DNA of 64,000 bases from Ilumatobacteraceae bacterium (GTDB lineage Bacteria > Actinomycetota > Acidimicrobiia > Acidimicrobiales > Ilumatobacteraceae). The notes beneath the pieces are model-generated. The model was given only the letters and a program-made list of their open reading frames with translations. It made no database searches and had not been told where the DNA came from. Positions within the stretch are counted from its first letter, which is position 1; each line of letters starts with the position of its first letter. The position numbers were made by a program, and so were the translations under genes. The stretch spans positions 48,637 through 112,636 of the forward strand of contig JAHEKY010000001.1 in the NCBI GenBank assembly GCA_024644465.1, given 5' to 3'. Below are positions 8,174-19,323 of this stretch, in pieces.

Positions 8174-9439
8174 GTGCCCGACACCATCACCATCACCGAC
8201 GACCGGACGGGCAAGACCGTCACCGTCCCGATCGAGGGTGGTGTGTTCCCGTCGTCGGCATTGCGCGAGCTCGATCCGACGCTGTACTGCTACGACCCTG
8301 CGTTCCTGTCGACCGCGTCGACGAGATCATCGATCACGTACCTCGACGGTGCCAACGGTGTACTGCGGTACGGCGGGTACCCGATCGAACAACTCGCCGA
8401 GAAGTCGAGCTACCTCGAAGTCGCCTACCTGCTGCTCAACGGCGAGTTGCCGACGAGCGCCGAGCTCGCGCAGTGGGAACACGAGGTCACCCATCACACG
8501 TTCATCCACGAGAACATGCGCAAGCGCTTCGTCGACGGCTTCCACTACGACGCGCACCCGATGGGCATGTTCGTGTCGGCGATCGCTGCGCTCGGCACGT
8601 TCTACAACGACGCCAAGGAGATCGAGGATCCCGAATCCCGCCAGATCCAGATCCGGCGCTTGATCGCGAAGAGCCCGACGATCGCGGCGATGTGCTACAA
8701 GTTCTCCGTCGGGCTGCCCTTCAACCAGCCGAGCAACGACCTGTCATATGCCGCGAACTTCCTCAACATGATGTGGAAGATCGGCGACTACGAGGTCGAC
8801 CCGGTGCTCGAGCGGGCGATGGACGTGCTGTTCATCCTGCATGCCGATCACGAGCAGAACTGCGGCACGACCGCGATGCGCGTGATCGGGTCGAGCCACG
8901 CCGACCCGTACTCGTCAGCTGCCGGCGCAGCGTCCGCGCTGTACGGCCCGCTGCACGGTGGCGCCAACGAGGCGGTCGTGCGGATGCTGACCAGCATCGG
9001 CACGATCGACAACGTTCATCCGTTCATCGAGTCGGTCAAGGCCGGCGAAGAGCGTCTGATGGGCTTCGGCCACCGCGTGTACAAGAACTTCGACCCCCGG
9101 GCGACGATCATCAAGCAGACGGCCTACGACGTGTTCGAGGTCACCGGCAAGAACCCGTTGCTCGACATCGCGTTGAAGCTCGAGGAAGAGGCGCTCAGCG
9201 ATTCCTACTTCGTCGACCGCCAGCTGTACCCGAACGTCGACTTCTACTCGGGGTTGATCTACCAGGCGATGCAGTTCCCGACGTCGATGTTCACCGTCCT
9301 GTTCGCGATCCCGCGGATGTCCGGCTGGCTGGCCCACTGGCAGGAACTCCTCAACGACCCCGCGCAGAAGATCAGCCGCCCCCGCCAGTGGTACGACGGC
9401 CCCGACGAGCGCGACTACGTCCCGATCGTCGACCGCTGA
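8174..9439 (+). CDS. gltA: Citrate synthase (type II)
   Basis: A 421-residue enzyme that condenses acetyl-CoA with oxaloacetate to make citrate, the entry step of the TCA cycle. I choose the GTG at 8174 because GGAGG lies 9 bases upstream and the product starts VPDTITITDDRTGK; the ORF-track start at 8081 has no such support. The short N-terminal beta domain typical of hexameric bacterial enzymes is present. Catalytic segments are ILHADHEQNCGTTAMR, GPLHGGANEAV (catalytic His) and MGFGHRVYKNFDPRA (catalytic His/Arg). It converges with isocitrate dehydrogenase across a 34-bp palindrome, so two TCA enzymes sit tail to tail. Confidence 0.95.
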   Translation: MPDTITITDDRTGKTVTVPIEGGVFPSSALRELDPTLYCYDPAFLSTASTRSSITYLDGANGVLRYGGYPIEQLAEKSSYLEVAYLLLNGELPTSAELAQWEHEVTHHTFIHENMRKRFVDGFHYDAHPMGMFVSAIAALGTFYNDAKEIEDPESRQIQIRRLIAKSPTIAAMCYKFSVGLPFNQPSNDLSYAANFLNMMWKIGDYEVDPVLERAMDVLFILHADHEQNCGTTAMRVIGSSHADPYSSAAGAASALYGPLHGGANEAVVRMLTSIGTIDNVHPFIESVKAGEERLMGFGHRVYKNFDPRATIIKQTAYDVFEVTGKNPLLDIALKLEEEALSDSYFVDRQLYPNVDFYSGLIYQAMQFPTSMFTVLFAIPRMSGWLAHWQELLNDPAQKISRPRQWYDGPDERDYVPIVDR

Positions 9440-9473
9440 CCGTTCCATCTGGTGCCTGGCACCAGATGTGACG

Positions 9474-9476
<3 letters not shown>
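9437..9476. repeat. Modular palindrome, copy 2 (hybrid type X-Y)
   Basis: This fills the whole gap between the convergent gltA and icd stops and shares bases with both stop codons. The core CATCTGGTGCC-T-GGCACCAGATG (9446-9468) is a perfect 11-bp palindrome around one base. The left outer arm is GACCGTTC, as in copy 1, but the right outer arm is GTGACGTCA, like copy 3, so the outer arms do not pair. A bidirectional transcription end is likely from position. Confidence 0.88.
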
Positions 9477-11828
<2,352 letters not shown>

Positions 11829-11870
11829 TCACTCGCCCGAGCGTGCCACGGGTCGGTACGGTACGACCCG

Positions 11871-12977
<1,107 letters not shown>

Positions 12978-13017
12978 CGACCAGGACGAACGCCGCCAGA
13001 CGCGACACAATGGCACC

Positions 13018-13890
13018 GTGGCGACCAGACCGGAGTTCTTGAGTTTCGACGTCGACGGGGCGACCCTCGGGGCGCTGCGCTGGCCGGGCATCGACGGCGC
13101 GGCGACCGTCGTCGCGGTTCACGGGATCACCGCCAATGCGTGGTCGTGGGACCCGATCGCGCATCATCTCGCGGGCGGCGCCCACCTCGTCGCCATCGAC
13201 CTGCGCGGCCGCGGCCGCAGCCACGAGGTTCCCGGGCCCCACGGCATCCGCCGGTACGCCGACGATGTCGCCGCCGTCATCGAGCAGCTCGGCGGACCGC
13301 TCGTCGTCGCCGGCCACTCGATGGGTGCGTTCGTCGCGCTGATGACGGCCGAGCGGCACCCGGCCGCCGTGAAGGACCTCGTGCTCGTCGACGGTGGCGC
13401 CCCGATCGACGTCGACGACGGTGCCGACATCGACGCCGCGCTCGAAATGACGCTCGGCCCTGCGCTCGAGCGGCTCGGCAAGACCTGGGCCGACCGCACG
13501 TCCTACTACAGCATGTGGTCCGCGCATCCGGCGTTCGCCGAGGGCATCAGCATCGATCTCGAGCGGAACCTGCTCGCCGATCTCGTCGAGGTCGACGATG
13601 GGTTCCGCACCGCGGTCGACGTCGCTGCGGTGCGTCACGACGGGCGGGAACTGCTCGCCGATGCCGAGGTCCGAGCGCTGCTCGAGATGCACCCGGCCCC
13701 GGTGACGATCATCCGTGCGCCGAACGGCCTGCTCGGCGCACCGCCCCCGCTGATCAGCGATGACGTCGTCGCACGGCATCCCCGCCATCGCTGGATCGAC
13801 GTCCCCGACACGAACCACTACACGGTGCTGATGGGGCCCCGTGGCGGGCCGGTCGTCGCCGACACGCTGCGCGCCGCGATCGCCGCCTGA
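13018..13890 (+). CDS. Alpha/beta hydrolase
   Basis: A 290-residue alpha/beta-fold hydrolase starting at GTG 13018. The oxyanion-hole strand is VVAVHGITANAWSWDP, the nucleophile elbow is GHSMGAFVAL (Ser about 102) and the catalytic His lies in DTNHYTVLMGPRGG near the C-terminus. It probably hydrolyses a small ester or acts like a haloperoxidase/epoxide-hydrolase relative; substrate unknown. It follows the acyl-CoA dehydrogenase by 40 bp. Its TGA abuts the TCA (reverse stop) of the convergent sigma-factor gene with no gap, so the two stops form the palindrome TGATCA. Confidence 0.85.
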   Translation: MATRPEFLSFDVDGATLGALRWPGIDGAATVVAVHGITANAWSWDPIAHHLAGGAHLVAIDLRGRGRSHEVPGPHGIRRYADDVAAVIEQLGGPLVVAGHSMGAFVALMTAERHPAAVKDLVLVDGGAPIDVDDGADIDAALEMTLGPALERLGKTWADRTSYYSMWSAHPAFAEGISIDLERNLLADLVEVDDGFRTAVDVAAVRHDGRELLADAEVRALLEMHPAPVTIIRAPNGLLGAPPPLISDDVVARHPRHRWIDVPDTNHYTVLMGPRGGPVVADTLRAAIAA

Positions 13891-14997
13891 TCACAGCGAT
13901 GCGCGCAGCACCACGTCATCGGACGACGCCTGACCGATGTCGTCGCCGGGTGCAGGCGCCTCCAGCGTGATGACGAACGAGTCGACACGGTCGCGCTCGA
14001 CGCCGGCCCACATCGTGATCCGGTCGCCCCGCCGGAACGTGCCGACGGGGACCAGCTCGCCGTCGGCAGTGCCCACCCACGCCTGATAGAAGGTCGCGTC
14101 GATGCGCATCGGCAGGGTCGGCGCGTCGAGCACGATCTCGAGGCCCGAATCGAACGTCGTCACCTGCACCGTCCCGCCGACGTCGGCGATCGCGCCGGTC
14201 GGCGTCAACTCGACGCTCGTCGTCTCACGCTCGGGGGTCCCGCTCAACGCGCTGAGCACGACGACGCCCGCGAACAACGCGACCACTGCAGTTGCAGCAC
14301 CGACGAGGGCAGGCCGGATCCAGGTCCGACCGGCCAGGAGCCCGGCGAGGCCGCCAGGCGATCGCGCCGCCGTTGCGGATCCCGATTCCTCGTCACCGAC
14401 GTTCGTGGCAGCGATCGCCGCACCGATTCGTTCGGCGAGGTCGGGCGGCGGATCGCTCCAGAGCAATGGGTCGGCGAGCAGTGCCGCGACGACCGCCCCA
14501 TCGCGACTCGCGACGGAATCGACGCGGTGCTCGACGCGCCGTTCGCCGCGTTCGACGTGCGCATCGACGTCGACGGGGTCGATGCCGACCCGCCGTGCGA
14601 TCGCGTCGCGGTCGAGCCCGTCGACGTGTCGCAGGCGGAGGACCTCGCGCCGACTGTCATCCAGCGAGTCGACCGCAGCCCGCACGGCCCACACGAGCTC
14701 CTCGGCTGCCACCCCCGCGGCATCGGCGTCGATCAACTGTCGCGCGATCTGTGCGAGCCACGGCGCGAAGTCGTCGCCCGGTTCGACCTCGCCGCCGTGG
14801 TGCCACGCGTGGACGAACACCGCTTCGGTGATGTCGGCCGCGCGCTCCCCGTCTCGCGTCGCGACCGATGCGATCGCGTGCACGACCGCGCCGTGGTCCT
14901 CGTACAGTGCGCCGGCTGCGGCGGCGTCGCCGTCGCGCAGTGCCGTGGCGAGCTCGGCGTCGTGCCGGACGACGTGGACGGGTCGGAACTGCTCCAT
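13891..14997 (-). CDS. ECF-type sigma factor fused to RskA-like anti-sigma domain
   Basis: A 368-residue protein starting MEQFRPVHVVRHDAEL at the ATG at 14997; the longer ORF overlaps the divergent reductase. Residues 12-95 look like sigma-70 region 2 (RDGDAAAAGALYEDHG, ADITEAVFVHAW). Residues 102-160 look like region 4 with its helix-turn-helix (LDDSRREVLRLRHVDGLDRD, then IARRVGI). A linker and one membrane helix (about 229-251, ALVGAATAVVALFAGVVVL) follow. The outer domain resembles anti-sigma-K C-terminal domains (YQAWVGTADGELVPVGTF, VDSFVITLE). Sigma and anti-sigma parts are usually separate genes, as in the pair at 17934-19141. This would be a membrane-tethered sigma factor needing proteolytic release. 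Confidence 0.7.
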   Translation of the reverse strand: MEQFRPVHVVRHDAELATALRDGDAAAAGALYEDHGAVVHAIASVATRDGERAADITEAVFVHAWHHGGEVEPGDDFAPWLAQIARQLIDADAAGVAAEELVWAVRAAVDSLDDSRREVLRLRHVDGLDRDAIARRVGIDPVDVDAHVERGERRVEHRVDSVASRDGAVVAALLADPLLWSDPPPDLAERIGAAIAATNVGDEESGSATAARSPGGLAGLLAGRTWIRPALVGAATAVVALFAGVVVLSALSGTPERETTSVELTPTGAIADVGGTVQVTTFDSGLEIVLDAPTLPMRIDATFYQAWVGTADGELVPVGTFRRGDRITMWAGVERDRVDSFVITLEAPAPGDDIGQASSDDVVLRASL

Positions 14998-15078
14998 GAC
15001 CGGCTCGATCGTATTGCGTCGCGCCCGCGTCGACGCCGAGCGGGCGCGGCGGCCCGCCGACGACGTACGGTCGCGGGG

Positions 15079-16068
15079 ATGGAACACGTGCGCTTCGGCC
15101 GGACCGGCCTCCAGGTGTCCAGGCTCTGCCTCGGCACGATGACCTTCGGCTATCAGGCCGACCGCGACACGTCCTTCGCGGTGATGGACGCCGCCGCCGA
15201 CGCGGGAATCACGTTCTTCGACACCGCAGACGTGTACCCGCTCGGCGGCCCGGTCGACATGTTCGGCCGGACGGAGGAGGTCGTCGGCGAGTGGTTGCGC
15301 GGCAAGCGCGACCGCTACATCATCGCGAGCAAGTGCTACTACCGGACCGGGCCGAACCCGTGGGACACCGGCAACAGCAGGCAGAACATCATGCGCGCGA
15401 TCGACGCCTCGCTGCGCCGCCTGAAGACCGACCACATCGACCTCTACCAGGTGCATTCGTGGGACCCGCACACGCCGATCGACGAGACGCTCCAGGCGAT
15501 GGACGATCTCGTGCGCTCCGGCAAGGTCCGCTACGTCGGCTGCTCGAACACCATGGCGTACCAGCTCGCCCGCTCGATCGGGCGCAGCGAGGTGCTCGGC
15601 GTGTGCCGGTTCGACAGCGTGCAGCCGCGGTACAACCTGCTGTTCCGGGAGAACGAGCGTGAGCTGTTTCCGCTCTGCACCGAGGAGCAGGTCGCGGTGA
15701 TCCCGTACAACCCGCTCGCCGGCGGGTTGCTGACCGGCAAGCACCGCGGTGGTCAACCGACCGAGGGCACCCGCTTCACGCTCGGCTGGGCGGCCGACCA
15801 GTACCAGAATCGGTACTGGCACGACGCGATGTTCCGGACCGTCGAGCAGTTCCAGCAGGTCGCCGAGGACGCCGGCGTCCCGATGACCACCCTCGCGGTG
15901 CGCTGGGTGCTCGCCAACCCGGTGATCACCGCACCGATCATCGGCGCGAGCCGGCCGGACCAGCTCGCCGCATCGGTCGCGGCGCTCGACGAGCCCCTCG
16001 ACGCCGACCTCCACGAGCGCCTCGACGACCTCACGCGCGAGTACCGCACCGGCGACCACGACCGCTGA
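15079..16068 (+). CDS. Aldo/keto reductase
   Basis: A 329-residue NADPH-dependent aldo/keto reductase with a TIM-barrel fold. The start is ATG 15079 (MEHVRFGRTGLQVSRLCLG), a classic N-terminus for the family. The active-site Asp/Tyr are in FFDTADVYPLGG, the Lys in YIIASKCYY and the His in LYQVHSWDPHTPIDETL. The NADP-binding end is IPYNPLAGGLLTGKH and APIIGASRPDQL. It is of the YghZ/general-stress-protein-69 type, and the substrate cannot be told. It is divergent from the sigma/anti-sigma fusion (81 bp) and convergent with the sortase gene. Confidence 0.92.
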   Translation: MEHVRFGRTGLQVSRLCLGTMTFGYQADRDTSFAVMDAAADAGITFFDTADVYPLGGPVDMFGRTEEVVGEWLRGKRDRYIIASKCYYRTGPNPWDTGNSRQNIMRAIDASLRRLKTDHIDLYQVHSWDPHTPIDETLQAMDDLVRSGKVRYVGCSNTMAYQLARSIGRSEVLGVCRFDSVQPRYNLLFRENERELFPLCTEEQVAVIPYNPLAGGLLTGKHRGGQPTEGTRFTLGWAADQYQNRYWHDAMFRTVEQFQQVAEDAGVPMTTLAVRWVLANPVITAPIIGASRPDQLAASVAALDEPLDADLHERLDDLTREYRTGDHDR

Positions 16069-16091
16069 GACGGCGCTCCGGTGGCTCGTCG

Positions 16092-16913
16092 TCAGGGGCG
16101 GGAGATCGGACGGGCGAACGCGACGACGTTGTCCTCATAGCTGCGTTGATCGTCGTTGAAGCGCCCGCCGCAGGTGAACAGGACCAACGTCGGGTCACCG
16201 GTCTTCGCCCAGACACGCTCTTCCGGCAGTTCGTCCTTGTCGTAGAGTTCGACGGCCGTGACCTCGAAAGTCTGCACCGTTCCGTCCTCGGCAGCGACCT
16301 CGACGAGTGCGCCCAGTTCGAGATCGCGCAGGTACCTGAACACCCCGGGCACGCCGTCGTAGTTGACGTGGGCGGCGAGCACCGACGCCCCGCCCTCGCC
16401 GGGAACCGGGCTGCCGGTGTACCAACCGACCACGCGAGGGTCGGGAACGTCCAGTTCCCCCTCGTCCTTGACGCCGACGGGGTCGACCGGCGCGTCCTGC
16501 ACGTCCAGCGAGGGAATCGAGATCGTGAGCGGGCGGGGTGCGGCGATGTGCTCCGCCGGGTCGTACAGCGCACTGTCGATCGGACGCACCAACTCGGCGA
16601 GGGGCGATGATGCGACCCCCGATCGATCGGACGCCGTGCGCTCTTCGGTCGCACGTGTTTCACGCTCGGCCGCGCGATCCGCAGTGGGGTCGGGCGAGAT
16701 GGGGTCGGCCGAGGTGGGGGGCAACTGCGGCGCCGGCGAGCCTGCGTCGGACGCCGGCAGTGTGGTGCCGGCAGGGAGGCCCGGCACCACACTGTCGATC
16801 GTCGCTGCGATGAGCGCATCGGTCGCGCTGCGCGATGGCATCGTGGCGCACGCCCCCGTGACGAGCACGATGGCGAGCAACGCGAGGCGGTGGCAGCGCA
16901 TCCGTGTGCTCAT
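16092..16913 (-). CDS. Class F-like sortase with lipoprotein signal
   Basis: A 273-residue protein. The N-terminus MSTRMRCHRLALLAIVLVTGA continues to Cys within GACAT, a lipobox-type signal. A proline/alanine-rich linker (about 35-110) leads to the sortase domain. Catalytic residues are visible: His in LAAHVNYDGVPGVF, Cys in LVLFTCGGRFND and a likely Arg just after it. Sortases cleave a C-terminal sorting signal and attach or process surface proteins. It starts 6 bp after the DUF4397 gene on the same strand, a pairing common for class F sortases. The sigma/anti-sigma pair across the divergent gap may control it. Confidence 0.82.
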   Translation of the reverse strand: MSTRMRCHRLALLAIVLVTGACATMPSRSATDALIAATIDSVVPGLPAGTTLPASDAGSPAPQLPPTSADPISPDPTADRAAERETRATEERTASDRSGVASSPLAELVRPIDSALYDPAEHIAAPRPLTISIPSLDVQDAPVDPVGVKDEGELDVPDPRVVGWYTGSPVPGEGGASVLAAHVNYDGVPGVFRYLRDLELGALVEVAAEDGTVQTFEVTAVELYDKDELPEERVWAKTGDPTLVLFTCGGRFNDDQRSYEDNVVAFARPISRP

Positions 16914-16919
16914 GGTCGG

Positions 16920-17723
16920 TCAGGCGGTGCGCTGGGCACGCAGGACGGCACCGGTGCCGCCGAGCGCGAGGAGGCCGACGAGCAGGATCGGGAGGTACGG
17001 GAATCCGCCCTCGGTGTCGATCGGCGTGTTGCCGGTGTTCACCCGGGTCGGCGCCGTCCCGAGTCCGTCGATCGTCTCGGTGAGCACCGTGAGTGAGCCG
17101 TCCGACAGGGCGCCGACGGCGTAGATGATCAGGTTTTGACCGTCAGTGATGGCGAGGTCCGCCGGCCCGATCACGGGGTCGGTCGTGCCGGCCGCCGCGA
17201 CGCTCGCACTGATCGTCCCGACGGGGAGGTCGACGACGCCCTCCTGGGGGTTCGTGACGCCCGCGAACGCGACGGCTCCGTTTGCGAGCACGTCGACGGC
17301 CGGGGCTGCGGCGGTGTGCCGCACGGTGAGTCGGCCTTCGCCGGCTGCGATCGTGCTGACGTCGTTCTCGAAGACGCCGAGCGTCGGCGTCCCGTCGGCG
17401 GTGACGTGGGCGATGATCGTGTAGTTGCCGCTACCCGGCAGGGTGACGTCACCCGCATCGATCGCCACGGTGTCCGTGCCGGCCGCCTTGACCTGGACGC
17501 CCGTCAGCGTCTCACCGGCAAGCGCCGAGAGATCCTGGGTCTCGCCGAACGAGAAGCCCTCGAAGACGTTCGCACCCCCTGCGGCGACATCGACCTCGAC
17601 GCCCGGGATTCCGTGGATGAGATGGATTCGCGCCTCGGACTGGGCATCGGTGCCCGAACCGACGGCGATGAGGCTGCCTGCCGCGATGAACGTCGCTGCG
17701 AGCGTCTTCTTGATGGACCGCAT
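16920..17723 (-). CDS. DUF4397 surface protein with C-terminal membrane anchor
   Basis: A 267-residue secreted protein. The signal peptide is MRSIKKTLAATFIAAGSL, and the ATG at 17723 has AAAGG upstream. The mature part is a DUF4397 beta-rich domain (ARIHLIHGIPGVEVDVAAGG; VRHTAAAPAVDVLANG, which looks like a second copy of the same unit), so the domain is internally duplicated. The C-terminus is GGFPYLPILLVGLLALGG, a hydrophobic helix followed by a basic tail RAQRTA. No canonical LPXTG is visible. It is the first gene of an operon with the sortase and probably its substrate. DUF4397 has no known biochemical role. Confidence 0.82.
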   Translation of the reverse strand: MRSIKKTLAATFIAAGSLIAVGSGTDAQSEARIHLIHGIPGVEVDVAAGGANVFEGFSFGETQDLSALAGETLTGVQVKAAGTDTVAIDAGDVTLPGSGNYTIIAHVTADGTPTLGVFENDVSTIAAGEGRLTVRHTAAAPAVDVLANGAVAFAGVTNPQEGVVDLPVGTISASVAAAGTTDPVIGPADLAITDGQNLIIYAVGALSDGSLTVLTETIDGLGTAPTRVNTGNTPIDTEGGFPYLPILLVGLLALGGTGAVLRAQRTA

Positions 17724-17933
17724 GGGAGTGCCTTTCAGTAGGGAGTTGTCGTGTGGTCCTACGGATGGACTGCGACGCTTGGATGCATTTACTCGTAATT
17801 CTTCGAGATCGGCGCGATCTTGCATCCGGATCGGGCCCTCGGTCCGAAGTGAAGGTGCATGTCTGCTGCGCTGCTGACCCGATCGGACTGGCACACTGTC
17901 CCCGACGTCGGCCTTCGCCGCGTCGATGCACCG

Positions 17934-18482
17934 ATGGATGAACCAGACACGATCGACCAGGGCTTTGCGAGCGGCGGCGCCGACGCGCTGCGTCACGCGT
18001 ACGACGCGCACGGGTCACTCGTGTACTCGCTGTGCCGCAGAGCGGTCGGCGGCGACCTCGCCGCCGACATCACCCAGGAGGTCTTCATCGCCGCGTGGCG
18101 GCGGCGCACGTCGTTCGACCCCGATCGCGGCAGTCTTGCGGCATGGCTCACCGGGATCACCCGTCACAAGATCATCGACGTACTCCGCCGCGAGGCCCGG
18201 CACCGCAACGACCGCATCGACTCGTCGAGCGTCCTGCTCGACGTGTCCGATCCGGTCGACTGGGTCGGCGCATTGGGCGACCGAATGCTGCTCGCCGATG
18301 CCCTCGCCGCGCTCCCCGAGCGATCGCGCACGGTGATGCACCTCGCGTTCGGAGACGGTCTGACGCAACAACAGATCGCAGAATCGACCGGCCTACCGCT
18401 CGGTACCGTGAAGAGCGACATGCGCCGGAGCCTCGCACGACTGCGGCGCCACCTCGACCACCCGGATGGTGAGTCCCCATGA
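17934..18482 (+). CDS. ECF RNA polymerase sigma factor (SigK-like)
   Basis: A 182-residue ECF sigma factor. I use the ATG at 17934 (MDEPDTIDQGFASGG), because region 2 begins shortly after; the track's start at 17859 adds 25 residues without family similarity. Region 2 spans about 15-85 (ADITQEVFIAAWRRR, LTGITRHKIIDVLRRE) and region 4 about 115-175 (ALPERSRTVMHLAFGDGLTQ, GLPLGTVKSDMRRSLARLRR). It overlaps the anti-sigma gene by 4 bp (ATGA). It is divergent from the DUF4397-sortase operon, which is the likely target, along with its own promoter. Confidence 0.92.
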   Translation: MDEPDTIDQGFASGGADALRHAYDAHGSLVYSLCRRAVGGDLAADITQEVFIAAWRRRTSFDPDRGSLAAWLTGITRHKIIDVLRREARHRNDRIDSSSVLLDVSDPVDWVGALGDRMLLADALAALPERSRTVMHLAFGDGLTQQQIAESTGLPLGTVKSDMRRSLARLRRHLDHPDGESP

Positions 18483-19141
18483 ACGACTTCGACGACCGGG
18501 TCCTCGAACTGATGCGCGGCCTCACCGCGGACGACATCGATCGCGATGTTCCGCCACCGTCGGTGTGGGCGGGGATCGCCGCTGCCGTCGCGGAGGACGC
18601 CGACGGTGCCGGGGGCGATGCGCCCCAGCCTGCACCACTCGACCGACCGCGCCCGATCGGGGTCTCGGGGCCCGTCGCCCTCGGCCGCACGGCGCAGCGG
18701 CGACGTCAGGTGCTGACCTGGACGCTCGCCGCGGCCGCGGCAAGCGTCGTCGTGGTCGGCGCGGCCCTTGTCGTCGACGGCCGGCGGGCCGGCGCGCCCG
18801 ACGTGATCGCGGCGGTCGAGGTGACCAGCGACGGTCTCGGCGATGCGCCACCCGGGATCGTCGCACAGGCGGTGATCGAGGACGACGATGGCGTCCGTCG
18901 CGTCGCGCTCGACGCCTCGGCGATCGAAGTCGCCGACGGCGAGTTCCTCGAACTCTGGCTGATCAACGACGACATCACCGACATGGTCTCCCTCGGCGTC
19001 GTCCGTCGCGGCGAAACGTACGAGATCCCCGGGGACGTCGAACTCGGGGACTTCCCGATCATCGACGTGTCGATCGAACCGGACGACGGAATCCCGACGC
19101 ACTCCGGGCGGTCGGTACTGCGGGGCCGACTCGAAGCCTGA
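18479..19141 (+). CDS. RskA-like anti-sigma factor
   Basis: A 220-residue membrane anti-sigma factor. The N-terminal cytoplasmic part (1-80) begins MNDFDDRVLELMRGLTADD and would bind the sigma factor. A single membrane helix follows at about 81-101 (VLTWTLAAAAASVVVVGAAL). The extracytoplasmic domain is the anti-sigma-K type (FLELWLINDDITDMVSLGV, IDVSIEPDDGIPTHSG). No zinc-binding HxxxCxxC is visible, as expected for the RskA group. Start and upstream stop overlap as ATGA, so the pair is translationally coupled. Regulated proteolysis is the known release mechanism in the family. Confidence 0.88.
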   Translation: MNDFDDRVLELMRGLTADDIDRDVPPPSVWAGIAAAVAEDADGAGGDAPQPAPLDRPRPIGVSGPVALGRTAQRRRQVLTWTLAAAAASVVVVGAALVVDGRRAGAPDVIAAVEVTSDGLGDAPPGIVAQAVIEDDDGVRRVALDASAIEVADGEFLELWLINDDITDMVSLGVVRRGETYEIPGDVELGDFPIIDVSIEPDDGIPTHSGRSVLRGRLEA

Positions 19142-19188
19142 CCGAAGACCTGATCGGCAGCCTCTTCGTCGGCGGCCGACGAACCGAG

Positions 19189-19262
19189 TGGGCACGACGG
19201 GACTCGAACCCGGGACCTCTACCGTGTCATGGTAGCGCTCTAACCAACTGAGCTACGCGCCC
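19189..19262 (-). tRNA. tRNA-Val (GAC)
   Basis: Read on the minus strand it begins GGGCGCGTAGCTCAGTTGG. The 7-bp acceptor stem is GGGCGCG / CGTGCCC with discriminator A. The D arm is GCTC...GAGC. The anticodon stem CTACC/GGTAG closes the loop ATGACAC, giving anticodon GAC (Val, GUC codons). The T arm is CCGGGTTCGAGTCCCG. No CCA is encoded. No integrase or attachment repeat is seen around it. Confidence 0.96.
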
Positions 19263-19323
19263 GTAGCGGCTGACAAGTTATCACCGCCGCACCCGCTCGC
19301 CACCGGACCGGACCCGGCCCGTG

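Noticed and set aside
13891-16059. A 722-residue protein in the track
   Set aside because: Its first 350 residues are the antisense of the aldo/keto reductase. The real fused sigma protein starts at 14997.
19189-19262. tRNA-Val as a possible integration site of a mobile element
   Set aside because: No integrase, phage gene or attachment-like duplication is present on either side. The neighbours are normal chromosomal genes.
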